Source: Linyphia triangularis
Lineage: Eukaryota > Arthropoda > Arachnida > Araneae > Linyphiidae
Reading direction: 5' to 3'
Assembly: GCA_963978545.1 (NCBI GenBank)
Contig: OZ021722.1
Span: 10,755,401 to 10,819,400, forward strand
DNA length: 64,000 nucleotides
Shown here: piece by piece, positions 13,027 to 25,029 of the stretch
How positions within the stretch are numbered: position 1 is the first letter of the stretch
How the letters are laid out: every line of letters starts with the position of its first letter
Notes under the pieces: model-generated
Told to the model about the DNA's origin: nothing
Seen by the model: only the letters and a program-made list of their open reading frames with translations
Database searches by the model: none
Translations under genes and position numbers: made by a program

Positions 13027-13436
13027 GAACGTTAGGGTTAACGTATATCCGCACCATGTGATATTAATGCAGTCAGTGTGCATATAGTTTTCCCTTTAGC
13101 AAGATAGAATTATTTATAAGAAATTATTTTTATTTCATAATTGCACAATAAGGTTCATAGAACATTAAATATTCTTCATAAAAACAGATGTTTCGAGCAG
13201 GTATAAGGATATTTTAAACTCCACGCTTCTCTTTTAGTTCATTTGTACACAAATATTTACTAGATTTCATGTTTTATTTATAAACATATCAACAATTTAC
13301 AATGCTTTCGCCTTTGTTGTAATTTTGTTTTATTGTATATTGCATTTGTAAATATTGGCCTGTTGGTGTGCTCGCTTGTAGCAGGAGTTAATTAAAATAT
13401 TCTGTTACACGAGCATACTTGCTGGCTGTTATCTAC
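13027..13436 (+). repeat. Duplicated segment, unit 2
   Basis: Second copy of the unit at 12602-12970, with a short insertion containing an AACATTAAATATTCTTCATA block. That block recurs downstream at 13447-13466, just past the unit. A more diverged third copy of the 3' half lies at about 17165-17250 (TTGGCCTGTTGGAATGTTTG). Confidence 0.7.
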
Positions 13437-13797
13437 TGAAAACATGGAACATTAAATATTCTTCATAAGCACAGAAGATATTTCGAGCAGGCATAAGGAT
13501 ATTTAAATTCCACGCCAGTTAGTACAACATGTAAAATGCTGATGTTTTGCCTGAACTGAAGTAAGATTTCTCTTGTGAATGTGTGTTATTTTCTACATGA
13601 CAAAACTATAAATCGAGTTAATAATTTTGGAAGTTTTCTTTTTACAGTACAGCACACCTATTGAGGTTTGAAAAAGTCAATTAAAAGAATGAGTAATAGA
13701 AAATGTCATTAAAAATAATGAAAAGGTACTAAATACTTTTCTACTACTTAATAGTTTTAGTTTTTAATCTCTTTTTTAAAATGCTTTCTTAAAGTAT

Positions 13798-14415
13798 TAG
13801 AGTGGCCACAGAACCTGGAATTCAGGGAGCTTTTTGATTCTGGAAAAAAAAATCCGGGAATTTTATAAAATTTCACAAAAATCAGGGAAATTTTCAGGCA
13901 AGCATGTTTTCACGTTCTTCTGTATTTTGGTGCCTTTTACCAAAAGATTTGTTGTGGTAATTGTTAGAAGTTTAATGTTACAGAATAATTTAAACTTTTC
14001 ATTACCACCAAAACTATTTTTAAAAAATTGGCTTGTTATCTCTTTAGCATACATATTCTATATGATCAAGGTGTCTACACATCTATACTAAACTCCAACT
14101 TAACATCACTAGACGATAGATCTTCACCGCGCTCATAGGCATTTAATCCATTTTAGCGGAGTGAAGACATAATTCTCTCCAAACTTTATAGCCTTTTGTT
14201 CTCTACAGGGTTGTGGTTTGGCAAACATTATGCTTTCATGCTGCCAGAATGGATTAAATGCCTATGAGCAATGTGATGATCTACCGTCTAGTGATGTTAA
14301 GTTGAAGTTTAGTATAGAAAAATTGGGGAATTTTAAAAAAAAGTTTACTGTAAAATCCGGGAATTTTTTAGAAATCTGTCGGTCAACTTTTTTCCTGAAT
14401 TATATGGCCACCCTG
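13798..14415. mobile_element. hAT-type palindromic MITE
   Basis: The right end read inward is CAGGGTGGCCATATAATTCA and the left end TAGAGTGGCCACAGAACC, the common hAT terminal form. Long inner arms are also inverted: GATTAAATGCCTATGAGC near 14250 pairs with GCTCATAGGCATTTAATCC near 14133, and ATCACTAGACG pairs with CGTCTAGTGAT. No convincing 8-bp duplication remains, so the insertion is old. The open frames at 13834-14091 and 14218-14421 lie inside the arms and are not genes. Confidence 0.75.
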
Positions 14416-15728
14416 CATTAAATTTCAGTTATAGAGCACCCATACTATTTTTGGAGGGTTCATTTCCATTGTAAGGCGTGCCTAAACTCTTCCTTGCACA
14501 CCAGCTTATCGCTCATAGGCCAGCCCTGTTGATGGGTTAATATTTCGTTATTCATCAGGAGTTTAGAGTTTGGTACACAAAGTGTTCTAAAATTATGAAG
14601 CACATTTTATAGTTGAATGTCGTCATATCCAGTTGTGGGAGTTTAAATTTTATTTTTGCTTTGAATTTTTTTTTTTTTACATGAAATGTGCAATGCACAC
14701 AATAACTTTTGACCACCCTGCTTCTTCCAGATGGCACTTGACAATACGACTTTTTAGTAATGTTGGTAGTAGACTTTATTTATTGGCCATCAAACAGGAA
14801 GCTGCATGCTTGTATATTTGCCTATTATCATGAAATGTAATATGTACAGGTCTGTTGGGGATTTAAATAAGTCGTATGGTTTATTAAATTCTCATCTTTT
14901 AGTTGACTTAATTGATCTGAAATTTAAACATGCACCAATTCAGTAGAAATGCAAATTTCATTCATTGCTACACAACATCTCAAAAATTCCTACCAAGCTA
15001 AGCTCATTTTGTTTGTTTGTTATGGAACTGTTGCTTGCTTGTCTAAAATATCCTTTACAACTACCAACAAAAAAAACTGAATGTTTTGATGTGAAAGATA
15101 ATGACTTTCAAATGTACAAAATACTGCCTTATTTAAAGAATGTATAAATGTAGCACTTTGGCTCTTCTAGAAACTAATATAATTTAAAATGTTCTAGAAA
15201 CTTGCCTTTATTGATACAAGTATATGGAAACAAACAATATTAAAAACTTGGCTATTGTTAAGATTCAATCTAGGAACTTATCCATTTAGCTGCTAATTAT
15301 AAAATTTGTTCAATATTTAGTTTTCAGAAAAAGAATGTAGCCAAATATTTAGTTGCTAATATACAATTTTATTATCGCCAATTTAGAGGAGGGTGGCAGT
15401 GTGTATTTTACTTAAATTTACCTTCATAACCTAAATGATTTTATTAAATCAAGAAACAAAAATTATTTGATTACTTTCAGCCCTCGTTGATTCAATTAGA
15501 TGACTATAGTAATTGTTAGTAGTAATCAATAGAAAAGCATGGAAGTTTTAATAGAAATATAAGCAGTAACATAAAATCCTTTGTCAAATTTAACAAACAA
15601 TCAAAAAATATGCTAACCTGCATCATATGACATTCTATTAATTTTCATCAAAATTCTAAACTGAAGTAACGCAAGAAGAAAAATTTCTTGCTTTAGAATG
15701 CATCAATACTTTACTCTGCACTCTTCTG
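14416..15728. other. AT-rich sequence without recognisable genes
   Basis: Three frames of 60-67 codons occur, none with recognisable domains. I see no tandem structure. Confidence 0.5.
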
Positions 15729-15904
15729 TTAGACAGGGGTACCAGAAAAAATCGCCAAATTGCAGTGGTAACTCGTCTAAACTAAAACTATTATAGGGGT
15801 GAAATAACAAACCTATTACAAACCGTATTACCGCTTGGCGATACATTTATGTGTCACTTAAATGTATGAACATTTAGGCTTGGCGCCAACTGGTACCTAT
15901 CTAA
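15729..15904. mobile_element. Small MITE
   Basis: TTAGACAGGGGTACCAG at the left is inverted at the right as CTGGTACCTATCTAA, and AATCGCCAAA at the left is matched by TTGGCGCC at the right. The element is about 176 bp with no coding capacity. The AATCGCCAAA word is shared with the subterminal repeats of the hAT element at 18655-22062. Confidence 0.6.
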
Positions 15905-17035
15905 TGGAAGAGTATCAAAATAATAAAATAAAGAAACTTACACAATTAAACATTGGTGTGTTTTGGTATTTATTAACTTAGTATAAAAGACTAATTCAGT
16001 ATTCTTACACAGGTGCTTGTGTATTTCCGCATCGACCATTTTCAGCAAAACAAAAAATGTCGCCAGATGTCAACATAAAAGGAATGTTAAACAAAGCAAA
16101 CAAGGAGGCTTCAGTTACTAAAGTGTGCAGTTTGTAATGCCACTTATCTGTTATTAGGGCTAAAGCTGCCTTTTGGCAATAGTTCCTAGTTATGTTGAAA
16201 TTGGTCAAAGTGATATGTACATTGCATCTTCAATTTTCACTATAAAAATGTCTGACAATGCTTGGCTTTATTGTTTTTAGCTCTAAAGTTACAAAAATCT
16301 CCTAGTTACATATAGTGCATGAATACAATAAATGTGGAGTTTACATAGTGCATGAATACAATAAATGTGGATTTTACAAACTAAAATTTAACAAACCATT
16401 TTGTCTTGTTGGGAGACATTTTAGCAATGTATAGTATGACAATATCATTTCCTTCGTCGCAAACTTTCATAGTGAATCCCAATAAAAACACAGATGGCAC
16501 AATACAAACAGATTGACAAACTCCATACTAAGAGTCTTTCCTAAGCATCAGTTAAGAAAAATATAACTGGTGACAATTGGAAGTAGCACGACTTAAGATA
16601 TTATAAAGCGAAAAGCATATTTATTCGGCAGGGAATTAGTTTTTTTTTATTGGTGGGGGAGGGGGGGTATGTAAACAAACGAGTATTGCCATTCCGACTA
16701 TACAAATACCAACAATTGGCTAAATTGTATTATAATATTCTTCAATAAACGAAAGATCATTTTTATTCTTTAAACATATTCCACGAAATTAGTTGTTCAA
16801 TTTATTTGCGACATATTGGCGGCGCTGTGTATATGGCCCCGCCCCTTTTGTTTACAATTTAGGTTTCACGCGATATATATAAAAAATCAGCTCGGTCATT
16901 TTTAGTATTAATTTAATGCATGTCTTTACAGCATGGATCCACCTTATATTGTATAGAAGTAATATTTATGAACAGTAGTTTTAGGATAAAATATTTTTGT
17001 ACGCATATATATAACGGTGGAGAGTTACTTTTGAA
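15905..17035. other. AT-rich sequence with a 33-bp duplication
   Basis: AGTGCATGAATACAATAAAT occurs twice at 16314 and 16347, a two-unit tandem with a period of 33. Otherwise nothing gene-like is seen. Confidence 0.6.
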
Positions 17036-17767
17036 AGGATTGTTTAGCCAACATGCTTTTTGCCACAGTAAGTTAGTCTAATCGTTTTATAATGTTTTTG
17101 CATTGCTCTGAGCTGGTGTATAAAATGATGCATTGTTTCTGGAAGGAGATTTCTACATAATTCTGCTACATTGGCCTGTTGGAATGTTTGCTTGAAGCAG
17201 AAGTGAATATAAATATTCTGTTTCAGGCACATTCTTACCAGCTATTTCTTTTAATCCAAGAACATTCTAAACTTATATATTATATTTAATTTTCCACCAC
17301 CCAATTAAAATTGAGTGGAATAGGTTGAAGTTTTTATGCAGGTAAACTTAAAAGATTGTTTCAAAGTTATACAAGTTTCTGAAGTGATGTCAAATACTTT
17401 TTGGTGTTATAGGGATCATAGTCGAGTTTCTTTTGCTATTAACCTTTAACTGCTGTGACATTAACTGTTGCATAACTAGTGTGAGCGGTCTCTCAGACCG
17501 CTCTTCCTAAAATGCAATTAAAAGTGGACTGATATGCTAAATTGATGAAAATTATTTCACTACGTATTATTAACAAATATTAAAATCACATAATTAAATT
17601 TTAAAGTTATTATATATGCCATTTTTAATAATTATACAATTTAAGAAAAAATAACTTTCTCCAAAAAGAACATATCTATTAAGGTTTCGTTTAATTAACT
17701 AACTTACAGTTCTGATAAAATCATTTCTATGTTATTCTAGTTTTAAAAATAAATACCTTTAGTAATA

Positions 17768-18552
17768 TCAAGCATGATATTTTGAACTGCAATTAATACA
17801 TAATTTTCGGGTACATTGAAGACAAACTGGCTGAACGCATCCCAAACATTTGTATGCAGTTTTCCTCTTTTTGCTGGGAGGACATAAATTGCAAGTTTTG
17901 CGTTTTTCTAGTTTATCATCATGGGTGAGATTTCTTAAATCTTGACAATCACTTTGTCCTAGAATTTGTTCAGTTGTCAGTTTCATTTCACTAGGTAATT
18001 GCGTTGAGGATATTCTCCGTTTCAAATGAGGCACTACCAGTTCTTTTGCTAAGGAAAGCATGAATTTTGTTCGCTTTATCTTCGTAGCTTCGGGAAATGA
18101 TTGAAACAACACAAAGGTATTTACTGCACATATATCTTTCCTTCTACGTGAACTAATTTTCACGTTAGTCCATTTCACTATAACTTCTACGATACTTGCA
18201 TCGAAAAGTAAATTCCAGATCTCCTCGGGCTCTGCTTTGGGTCCAATTCTTGCTGGGCGTTTCAATCCTGGCAATTGTACAATTATGTTATGTTTTGCAA
18301 TTCGAACGGCTCGATTAGGTTCTTGAACACACCATTTGAAATAGTTTTTTTGATAAAAATTGTCTTGAGTAGAAGTGTTTGAAGAGACTTCAATCTCATC
18401 CGCAGACATTTCGGAATGAGTGATATGGTCCCTTTAAAAAAATCCGAATTTTCAGTATCTGAACACTCTACATCAGACCAATTATTAATGATATCTTCAA
18501 TTTCTTCTTTCGTGAGAAAAACGGGGTGTTTTTTAAGAACATTTATAGCCAT
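17768..18552 (-). pseudogene. piggyBac transposase remnant (N and C ends only)
   Basis: Translation begins at 18552 with a lysine/acidic N-terminus containing EEIEDIINNWSDVECSDTEN, the acidic leader typical of piggyBac transposases. It then shifts frame near 18410 to a 213-residue frame. That frame has FKWCVQEPNRAVRIAKHNII and EEIWNLLFDASIVEVIVKWT, the start of the DDE_Tnp_1_7 domain. It then jumps directly to a C-terminal part with LAKELVVPHLKRR and a cysteine-rich tail (CNLC, YKCLGCVQPVCLQC, CINC), which in the family binds DNA or chromatin. The catalytic aspartate segment is missing, so the protein is about a third of normal length. A frameshift plus a central deletion make it a dead copy. 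Similarity to the family is from pattern recognition, not a search. Confidence 0.9.
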
Positions 18553-18679
18553 TTTGAGCTTTCTACGAAAAATAAATCATATGACAACAGTCAACTTTGT
18601 CGGACAGAAACTGTGACGCATCTGCTGTGAGCGGTCTCCCAGACCGCATGAAACCAGGGCTGCCAACTCTCAGATAGCC

Positions 18680-18795
18680 TGAATCGCCAACGGCCTATTA
18701 AAAAATCGCCAAAAATCGCCAGATCTCAAAATCAAGAAAATCGCCAAAATATAGCCAAAAATCGCCAAATGAGAAAATAATTTGCCAAAAAAACT
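18680..18795 (+). repeat. Left subterminal ATCGCCA repeats
   Basis: About seven exact or near copies of ATCGCCAA lie within 115 bp of the left end of the hAT element. Such iterated short motifs in hAT elements are usually transposase-binding sites; that role is inferred here. Confidence 0.75.
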
Positions 18796-21700
18796 AATTA
18801 TCTTAGAAAAAAAATGTGTTTATCAATAGTATTGCCTTTCCAGCCAAGCCAATTGGCGGATAAATACCTGGTTTTTTCAACGTTGGAGGGTATTTTGAAA
18901 ATGAGGATATCTGCGGGTTTGTTTTTTTTCCCCCAAAAAGAATGTATTTTTTTTACTACGGAGAGGTCATTTTTTCGAGTAATCTGATAAGTTCAAGGCA
19001 TCGCATGGATTAAATAAACAAGGGTCATTACTATACGAGTAGGCGACAAAACACGAGATCAATTTATTTTATCCCCTACCCCGTAGTGTTCGTCACTGTG
19101 GTGTTCGTTTCAAATTTCAATTAGTTTGCAGCCGTTTTTAGGGTTTCCTATCCCTCCCTATTGCCCCCCAGGAGTTCTCTTACAAAGAAACCTCGGCGCC
19201 TACTTGACAAATAATTAGATCGACTTGGCGGACAAACTTAACGTAACCAAATGGTTGTGGAGAATCTCGTTTTAGGGTAGTTTAGCTTCTAGCCTCCAGC
19301 CTTCTTCTTTCCTTTTTTTTTTTTTTGTCTCGCATGCAGAACCAAATCGCGGCGAACAGAACAACAAAGGACCAAGGGGTACCCTATTGTGTTTGTTAAA
19401 ATACTATAGTCGCACTGTCGGCGTGGGGGGGGGGGGATGAAAAGTGCAGTGTCATTTCCTTTCCCTTGTTCCAATCTTGAGCCGAAACCGATTCTGGTTT
19501 GGCTTTTTTCCTTTCCATTTCTATCTATTAACTGGGCTGGGATTTAGGAAAGTTAAGCTGAAGACACACAGGAACAAATTCCACCCTCCTTAAGATTTCA
19601 TTTCTCCCCTTTCGACATTTATCAAAAGGAGGCTTGTATCCGCGCCGTGCCCGGCCTTTTAGTGAAGCCTGTGTGTCCCCAGTTTAGGCTGCCACGTATT
19701 ATTCATTACGTAAAAAAAAATTTCGTTGCTTTCGAAATAATATTGGAAATTTTTCTTGGATATTCATAGGTTATTTGCTTACGCTTGTCATTTAAAACTT
19801 AACAATAAGAATAATAAAAGATTGCAAATTATTATTTACTTTCAATTTTTTGATTTTGATTCAAGGGAATAAAAGAAACAGTATAAATAGAAGAAAATAC
19901 AACGAACCTGGAAATGATGAAGAAAATGGTAGATAAAAATGTAAATAGTACAGCTTTAACCACAATTATTTCTAAAAAGAGTTAATTAACTTTAGAGAGA
20001 AATGAAAAAAAATATTGACATAGTTAACATGACTGATTACAATGCTTTAATTGGATATAAAAATAAGAATTTATGTTTTTGAATAAGAATTATTTGATTA
20101 GTTTTCTTAATAATCTTATGACTTTGGAAATTTTAATTTGTTAAAAATTTTAAACTTGTTTTTTTAACAGTTCAGATTGTTACTACATCAATAATCGGAC
20201 ATCTGTCACAATCCCTGTCGGGTCTACTTATATTTTGAAAATTGAGATCACCACAGAACTCCTTCACGCTATGGAAAATTTTGAAACAATATTTCATATT
20301 TTCTTAGTTACACGAACAGTTTTGCATTTCAATAATTTTATGCTTTTACATGGAACTAGATAAATTATTTTTATGAATTTCAATGATCCATTTGTTAAAA
20401 CAGGGAAATAAAAGTATTGGATTCTTTTCTTCATGTTTTGGGATGTGCTCTGAGTTAAAAAAAAGTGGTCTAGAACAATGTCGGTGTACGTCCGTAGACC
20501 TAGTAAGCATAACTCCCGAACAGATTGATCTACGATATTCTACTTAAGGTCGCACTCATCAAAGAAGCATTTTACCTTGTTTGAAAAAGTAATACTTTCT
20601 CCACTAGTTGCATAAATAACTATTTCCTATGAAATTTTTTTTTTCAGTCGGATAGGCTTAAATTAGAACTTCTCAATAGTCAAAAACTTCTCAAATCTAA
20701 TGTATCTCTTTGTTAACGTATTAAATTTTTATATGTGATTATAATATGGGATACATTTTTGTAAATTATTTGAAAATTTCCGATTAGTTTGGTATATGAA
20801 CGGAAAAAAAGTAATTTAAAATGAATGACTGGTGTTCGATCTAACATTTTAATTTTTTGTCTTTACTTTGATGTCGACATTTTCAAAATTTTGATTTTTT
20901 TTTATCATTAAACTTTTATTATTTTAAATAAGATACTCATTTCATAATACATGCTAAAAAGTTTTTGAAGTTGTTCCATTGACTTTGACTTCAGGGCAAT
21001 ATATTTTAAAGTCGGATTGTCGGAGAATCGGTTGACTTCTTATAATAGTTATAATAATATTTTATTTTTTTTCTTCCTTTTTGTCGCGTTCCATGTGCCT
21101 CCTACGTGGGAAGACTGTTTCTTCCTCTCGTTTTTTATTTCTGGTAACACCTTTAGATTAGATACGAATCAAGTTTCTTAATAAGAAAAAATCCTTTTCA
21201 CGAAATAAGAAAACAATTTGTGATTAGTTGAAACGCATTTCGAATTCTTCCACCTCTTTTTATTTTACACTACAACACTTAGATTAAGTTCAATTGGATT
21301 ACAGTAAGTGAGTTAATTAGTTCCTCCAAGTCAAATAGAAACGTGTGTAAAAGAGGCCTTTTAGTGACAGCCCTAAAACTTGATAGAATGCATTGCTATC
21401 GATATCGAAATCTATCTGCTAAGTTTCAGCTCGAATGGATAAAGCTAGGCAAGTGGATTAATTTGTCGTTATCATTTTCTCAGATTCGTACGCCACACAC
21501 AAAAGCAAACAAAATCGAAGTTAAGATTTAGAAATACAACATACAAAATTCAAAGAAAATTGTTTCCCCAATGAAAATAAAATTAAAAAATAGGCCATAT
21601 TCTAAATGAACAACCGAATTCTAAAAATAGATATCAATTAAGTACCATATTTAATGCCTAATAATCTACAAACAGCAAAGTATTTAAAAGTAAATGGTTG

Positions 21701-21904
21701 AGAACAAAACAGGAACAAAAAGTAATCCAAAGTATTTTAATGATAGTGCAATAAATGTATCTTCTAACCAATCCTCAATAATTTAAGACAACAGGTGCCT
21801 GCATTCACCAGACAGTTACAAGGAAGGTTGACTAAGTCTGCTATAAACAAAACAAAAAAAAAATATATATATATATAAAAAAATAGCAAATATCCAGAAA
21901 ATCA

Positions 21905-22050
21905 CTGGAAAATCCGAAAATCGCCAAAAAAAAGTGGAAATTCGCCAGAATAATTTTTTTAAATCGCCAAAAAATCGCCAATCGCCAAACCCTCAAAACC
22001 TATCGCCAAATGCCTTCAAAAATCGCCAAATTGGCGAAAAATCGCCAGAC
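21905..22050 (+). repeat. Right subterminal ATCGCCA repeats
   Basis: About nine copies of ATCGCCA or TCGCCAG sit within 150 bp of the right end of the hAT element, plus one in reverse orientation (TTGGCGAA). Most copies have the same strand orientation as the left cluster rather than being inverted. Confidence 0.75.
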
Positions 22051-22300
22051 CTGGCAGCGCTGCATGAAACTGGAAAATGGAATAAAAGTAAAAATAAAAA
22101 AGCTAGCTGGACCAGTTGTGGAATGTGACCTTGGTGTCCCCTCTCAGGAAGGTAGTGAAGAGGGCAGAGACCATTATTCATTTTAAGGGGTGCAAACTCC
22201 CCATGAAAAATGCTTTGCGGTCTATGAGACCGCTCACAGCAGTTAAAGGTTAAAATATCACTATTTTCTTCATTTGAGATGCAAGAGCAGAATAATTTCA

Positions 22301-22460
22301 ATTTAAAGACCGGTACGGATTCTACGTCTTAAGTGATTTTTGCCAAAGAATGGCAGCCCCACCATTTTTTTTTTTAATGACAAGTGAACTTTCAATGGTT
22401 TCTTTTGTGTAAACAATTCTTAGCGCAGAATCTATACCGGACTTGGAATTTTAACCTAAA
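22301..22460. mobile_element. MITE family M, copy 1
   Basis: The left arm ACGGATTCTACGTCTTAAG pairs with the right arm CTTAGCGCAGAATCTATACC. The interior includes TTGCCAAAGAATGGCAG. The same arms occur at 33726-33949, where more of the ends is preserved. No coding capacity. Confidence 0.6.
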
Positions 22461-22599
22461 GACTTTCTGCAAGTTTTTCCATTCACACTTCAGTGGAGTA
22501 TAGCCCTTGTACAGGTAAGTACAAACTAATTAAATACTTATGAATACCCTTCGATAAATTGAAATATCACTTTTTATCAATAAAATCAAACAATATAAC

Positions 22600-22853
22600 A
22601 GGCGTCAAGATTCGTTAAATTCTTTATATTAACTTCAATTATGTTTGTCGATGGTGGCTAAATCTGCGGAGGCCTAATTAATTCCCTTACCGTCATCCAA
22701 ACAGGCTGCTGAAACTTGGCAGATAATGTGCGACTCTTAATTATATTCATCGGGTACATTATTCTCTTTATGGTAATTCATACTCTAATTCGGAGTAAAT
22801 TCATTAACGTCCCCTGTTCACTATAATGGTTCAGCAAAAATTATCAAAAAATC
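22600..22853 (+). repeat. Dispersed repeat family B, copy 1
   Basis: TATATTAACTTCAATTATGT is followed by TCGATGGTGGCTAAATCTG, CGGAGGCCTAA, TACCGTCATCC and GCTGAAACTTGGCAGAT. The same order is found at 29675-29900, and the first part at 55905-56110. The class is unknown; similar leader sequences are common in arthropod mobile DNA. Confidence 0.6.
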
Positions 22854-24165
22854 TATGGAAGCAGTAAAACTCTTAGGAAAAAAACTATAGGCACTGCAAA
22901 TAGATTAAAGCTATTAAAAAAAGAACAGATTAATGTAAATTCAATAGTTTATTATTAAAAAATTTCTCGGAGGAAATGACGTCACAGCTTTTACAAAATA
23001 AAAGCTGTAATTCTAAAGACTCGCAAAAGTTCTTTGAAACAACAGTGAACTCGTTATCAAGCTTAAATAATAGCTTTAGTGCTTACAACTTAAGGCAGAA
23101 TGATAATTCAGGCCCCACAAAAGTAAACAAGCAATAGGCTACCAATACCAACTAACTCTCTGCGCATTGGAGATATTTAAATACTCGCTGGCAAACTTTC
23201 CTGAAAAATAAAATGCAAACAATTTGGCAATCAGAACACAAAGAATAATCGAAAATGTCTTGATTAACTTGTGTATCGCCAACTTTTTTCTCCTAGCCAG
23301 TATTATCGCCGTTGACAAATAAATTTAAGAAAATATACCTTTGAAAAGAATTATGTACACTATTTACAATTATATACAGATAAATTGCTTAACAGTATCC
23401 AGAGAGGAAATTTTAAATTCCCAGTCACCTGTATTATTTATATATATCACTTGCAGTATTGAATTATTTATGCGTGATAGCAAAAGTAAAGAATCAACAG
23501 TCAAAGAAATATAAATAGTCAGAAAATAATGAAAGCTTTTAGTATTCTAAGCCAGCATTTCACAATAAATTTTGTAAAAAGCTCAAACTATGTTTCTTAA
23601 CTTCAGAGGTAGGCTGCAAATATTTGTATTGAATTATTTACGATTATGATATTTAAGGTAATTAAACAATAATTAAATTACTAAGTTGAAATTTTAAGTT
23701 CGCAGTGTAGCATTCAACCTTATTAGATCAAGAATACTGATTATAACAGTCAAATTTTCCTAAAATAGCTAAATACTTTATCACCAACAATTAATGGTGA
23801 ATTCCATTAATTGGGATTTTTGATGATCTAGTGATGCCTTGAGCAAGAATTCAAATTCCACTTGAACAGCATCATGTCACTTGTAGTGAAGGAGTCTTGG
23901 CTTTGCAGCGATTGTCGGGTCACAATTCTGTATGTGATGCCTCGAGTAGTAGGATTGATCTAATTATGAGGAGCGCATAGCGTTTTCAAATCCTTCGGAT
24001 TTTGTAATAGTCTGATAGGGCACAGGTGGTAATTAAGAAAGGTAGAAAAACTGGACACACATTGATCTGGAAGTACGCAATTGAGTTTAGAAGTAAATGA
24101 GTCTTCTGATTATTTAACAAGTTAAATACTTCAGAAAGTCAGCACCATTGATTGGAATTGGGAAA
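22854..24165. other. AT-rich sequence without recognisable genes
   Basis: No frame with recognisable domains, no tandem array and no clear inverted-repeat element were seen. Confidence 0.5.
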
Positions 24166-24169
24166 TCAA

Positions 24170-24778
24170 TGACAGTTTTTTTTTTTCCTTTCTTCACAGG
24201 AATGGTTTGCACACATCAAAATATTTGTTTGCAGCTGTTCAAGTAGGGTTATTGGTATTATTTGCAGCATATAGGGTAAAGCTGGTATCTGGGAACTTCT
24301 TATTGAAAGCGTAAAGCAAGTACCACTGAAATTCTTTGGGCCGAGTGAATGAGAAAACTTCAATGATTACTGGTTGGATAGCTTTATCGCTCTTGGTTGG
24401 TATTTCCCATAATGTTAAAGCATGCTTGTCTGTCAGGAGTTCTTAGAGTGATTTGTTGTGGGAATAAAAAGATAATATTCGAAAGTGTTGACTAGTTGAA
24501 AGTTCACAATCTTATAAAGAAAAATGGGATGCTTGATTATACTGATATTTGAAAAGAGGCACATCGTGACACAATTTTTCACTCCAGGCACATACACTAA
24601 CAGCATCATTTGTAGGTAGCCGTTCTTTTTGTAGGATTCCTTCGGAAACACCAATAATTGTGAAGATCATTTTTTGTCAAAAGGTGGATCCTATCCAAAG
24701 TATCAGTAAGCGAGTTCCTCACATCATCAATAGATTTTTCAGTAGAAATCCCTTGAGACAACTTTCCTGAAAATAATA
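24170..24778 (-). pseudogene. Decayed MULE/SWIM-type transposase fragment
   Basis: Read on the minus strand from about 24770, one frame gives STEKSIDDVRNSLTDTLDR and IHLLTKNDLHNYWCFRRN. After a frameshift another gives NDAVSVCAWSEKL, DVPLFKYQYNQASHFSL and then QHFRILSFYSHNKS and HALTLWEIPTKS, with several stop codons. The order of these blocks resembles the region just before the DDE core of arthropod MULE-like proteins that carry a SWIM zinc finger. The family usually has an Asp-x-Thr-His block near the SFYSHNKS position, so the first catalytic Asp appears lost. A short upstream frame (24825-25010) reads on the same strand but was not recognised. The assignment rests on motif memory only. 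Confidence 0.4.
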
Positions 24779-25029
24779 TAAAATTAAGTAAATAGATAAA
24801 ATTACTACAGGCATTGAGAATTTTTTAGCAATAAGCATATATGAGGCATTGAGCGCCAGAACAGACTGTGGCGTAGCCTTTAAATGCTGGATAAAAGCTT
24901 CTATGCAGCGGAGTATTCTTATGCATAGCAGCAAGATTTTCAGCTTGAGAACTAAAGGTCCTACGATCAAGGCCCGGTGACCGCACTAACCAGCTTCGCC
25001 GCAAGACCATCCCACAATTTGACTTTTGC

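Larger units (their letters stand above)
18655..22062. mobile_element. Non-autonomous hAT-type element, 3.4 kb
   Basis: The element starts CAGGGCTGCCAACTCT and ends, read inward, CAGCGCTGCCAGGTCT. It is bordered by the perfect 8-bp duplication CATGAAAC (18647-18654 and 22063-22070), as hAT transposases create. Both subterminal zones are packed with ATCGCCA copies. Between them are a GC-richer block at about 19050-19680, containing a 12-base G run, and AT-rich DNA. There is no transposase: frames at 19289-19474, 21343-21531 and 21934-22128 are short and unrecognisable. It inserted into the piggyBac element and is therefore younger. Confidence 0.88.
17443..22249 (-). mobile_element. Internally deleted piggyBac element, split by hAT
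   Basis: Both ends carry the perfect 16-bp inverted repeat CCTTTAACTGCTGTGA and both are flanked by TTAA (17439-17442 and 22250-22253), the diagnostic target site of piggyBac. Just inside the left end is a perfect hairpin, GAGCGGTCT-CTC-AGACCGCTC. Related hairpins (GCGGTCTNNNAGACCGC) lie at 18631-18647 and at the right end. A decayed transposase lies on the minus strand at 17768-18552. Removing the nested hAT element and one copy of its duplication leaves about 1.39 kb, shorter than a full piggyBac element. This is an internal-deletion derivative that cannot move by itself. Confidence 0.93.
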
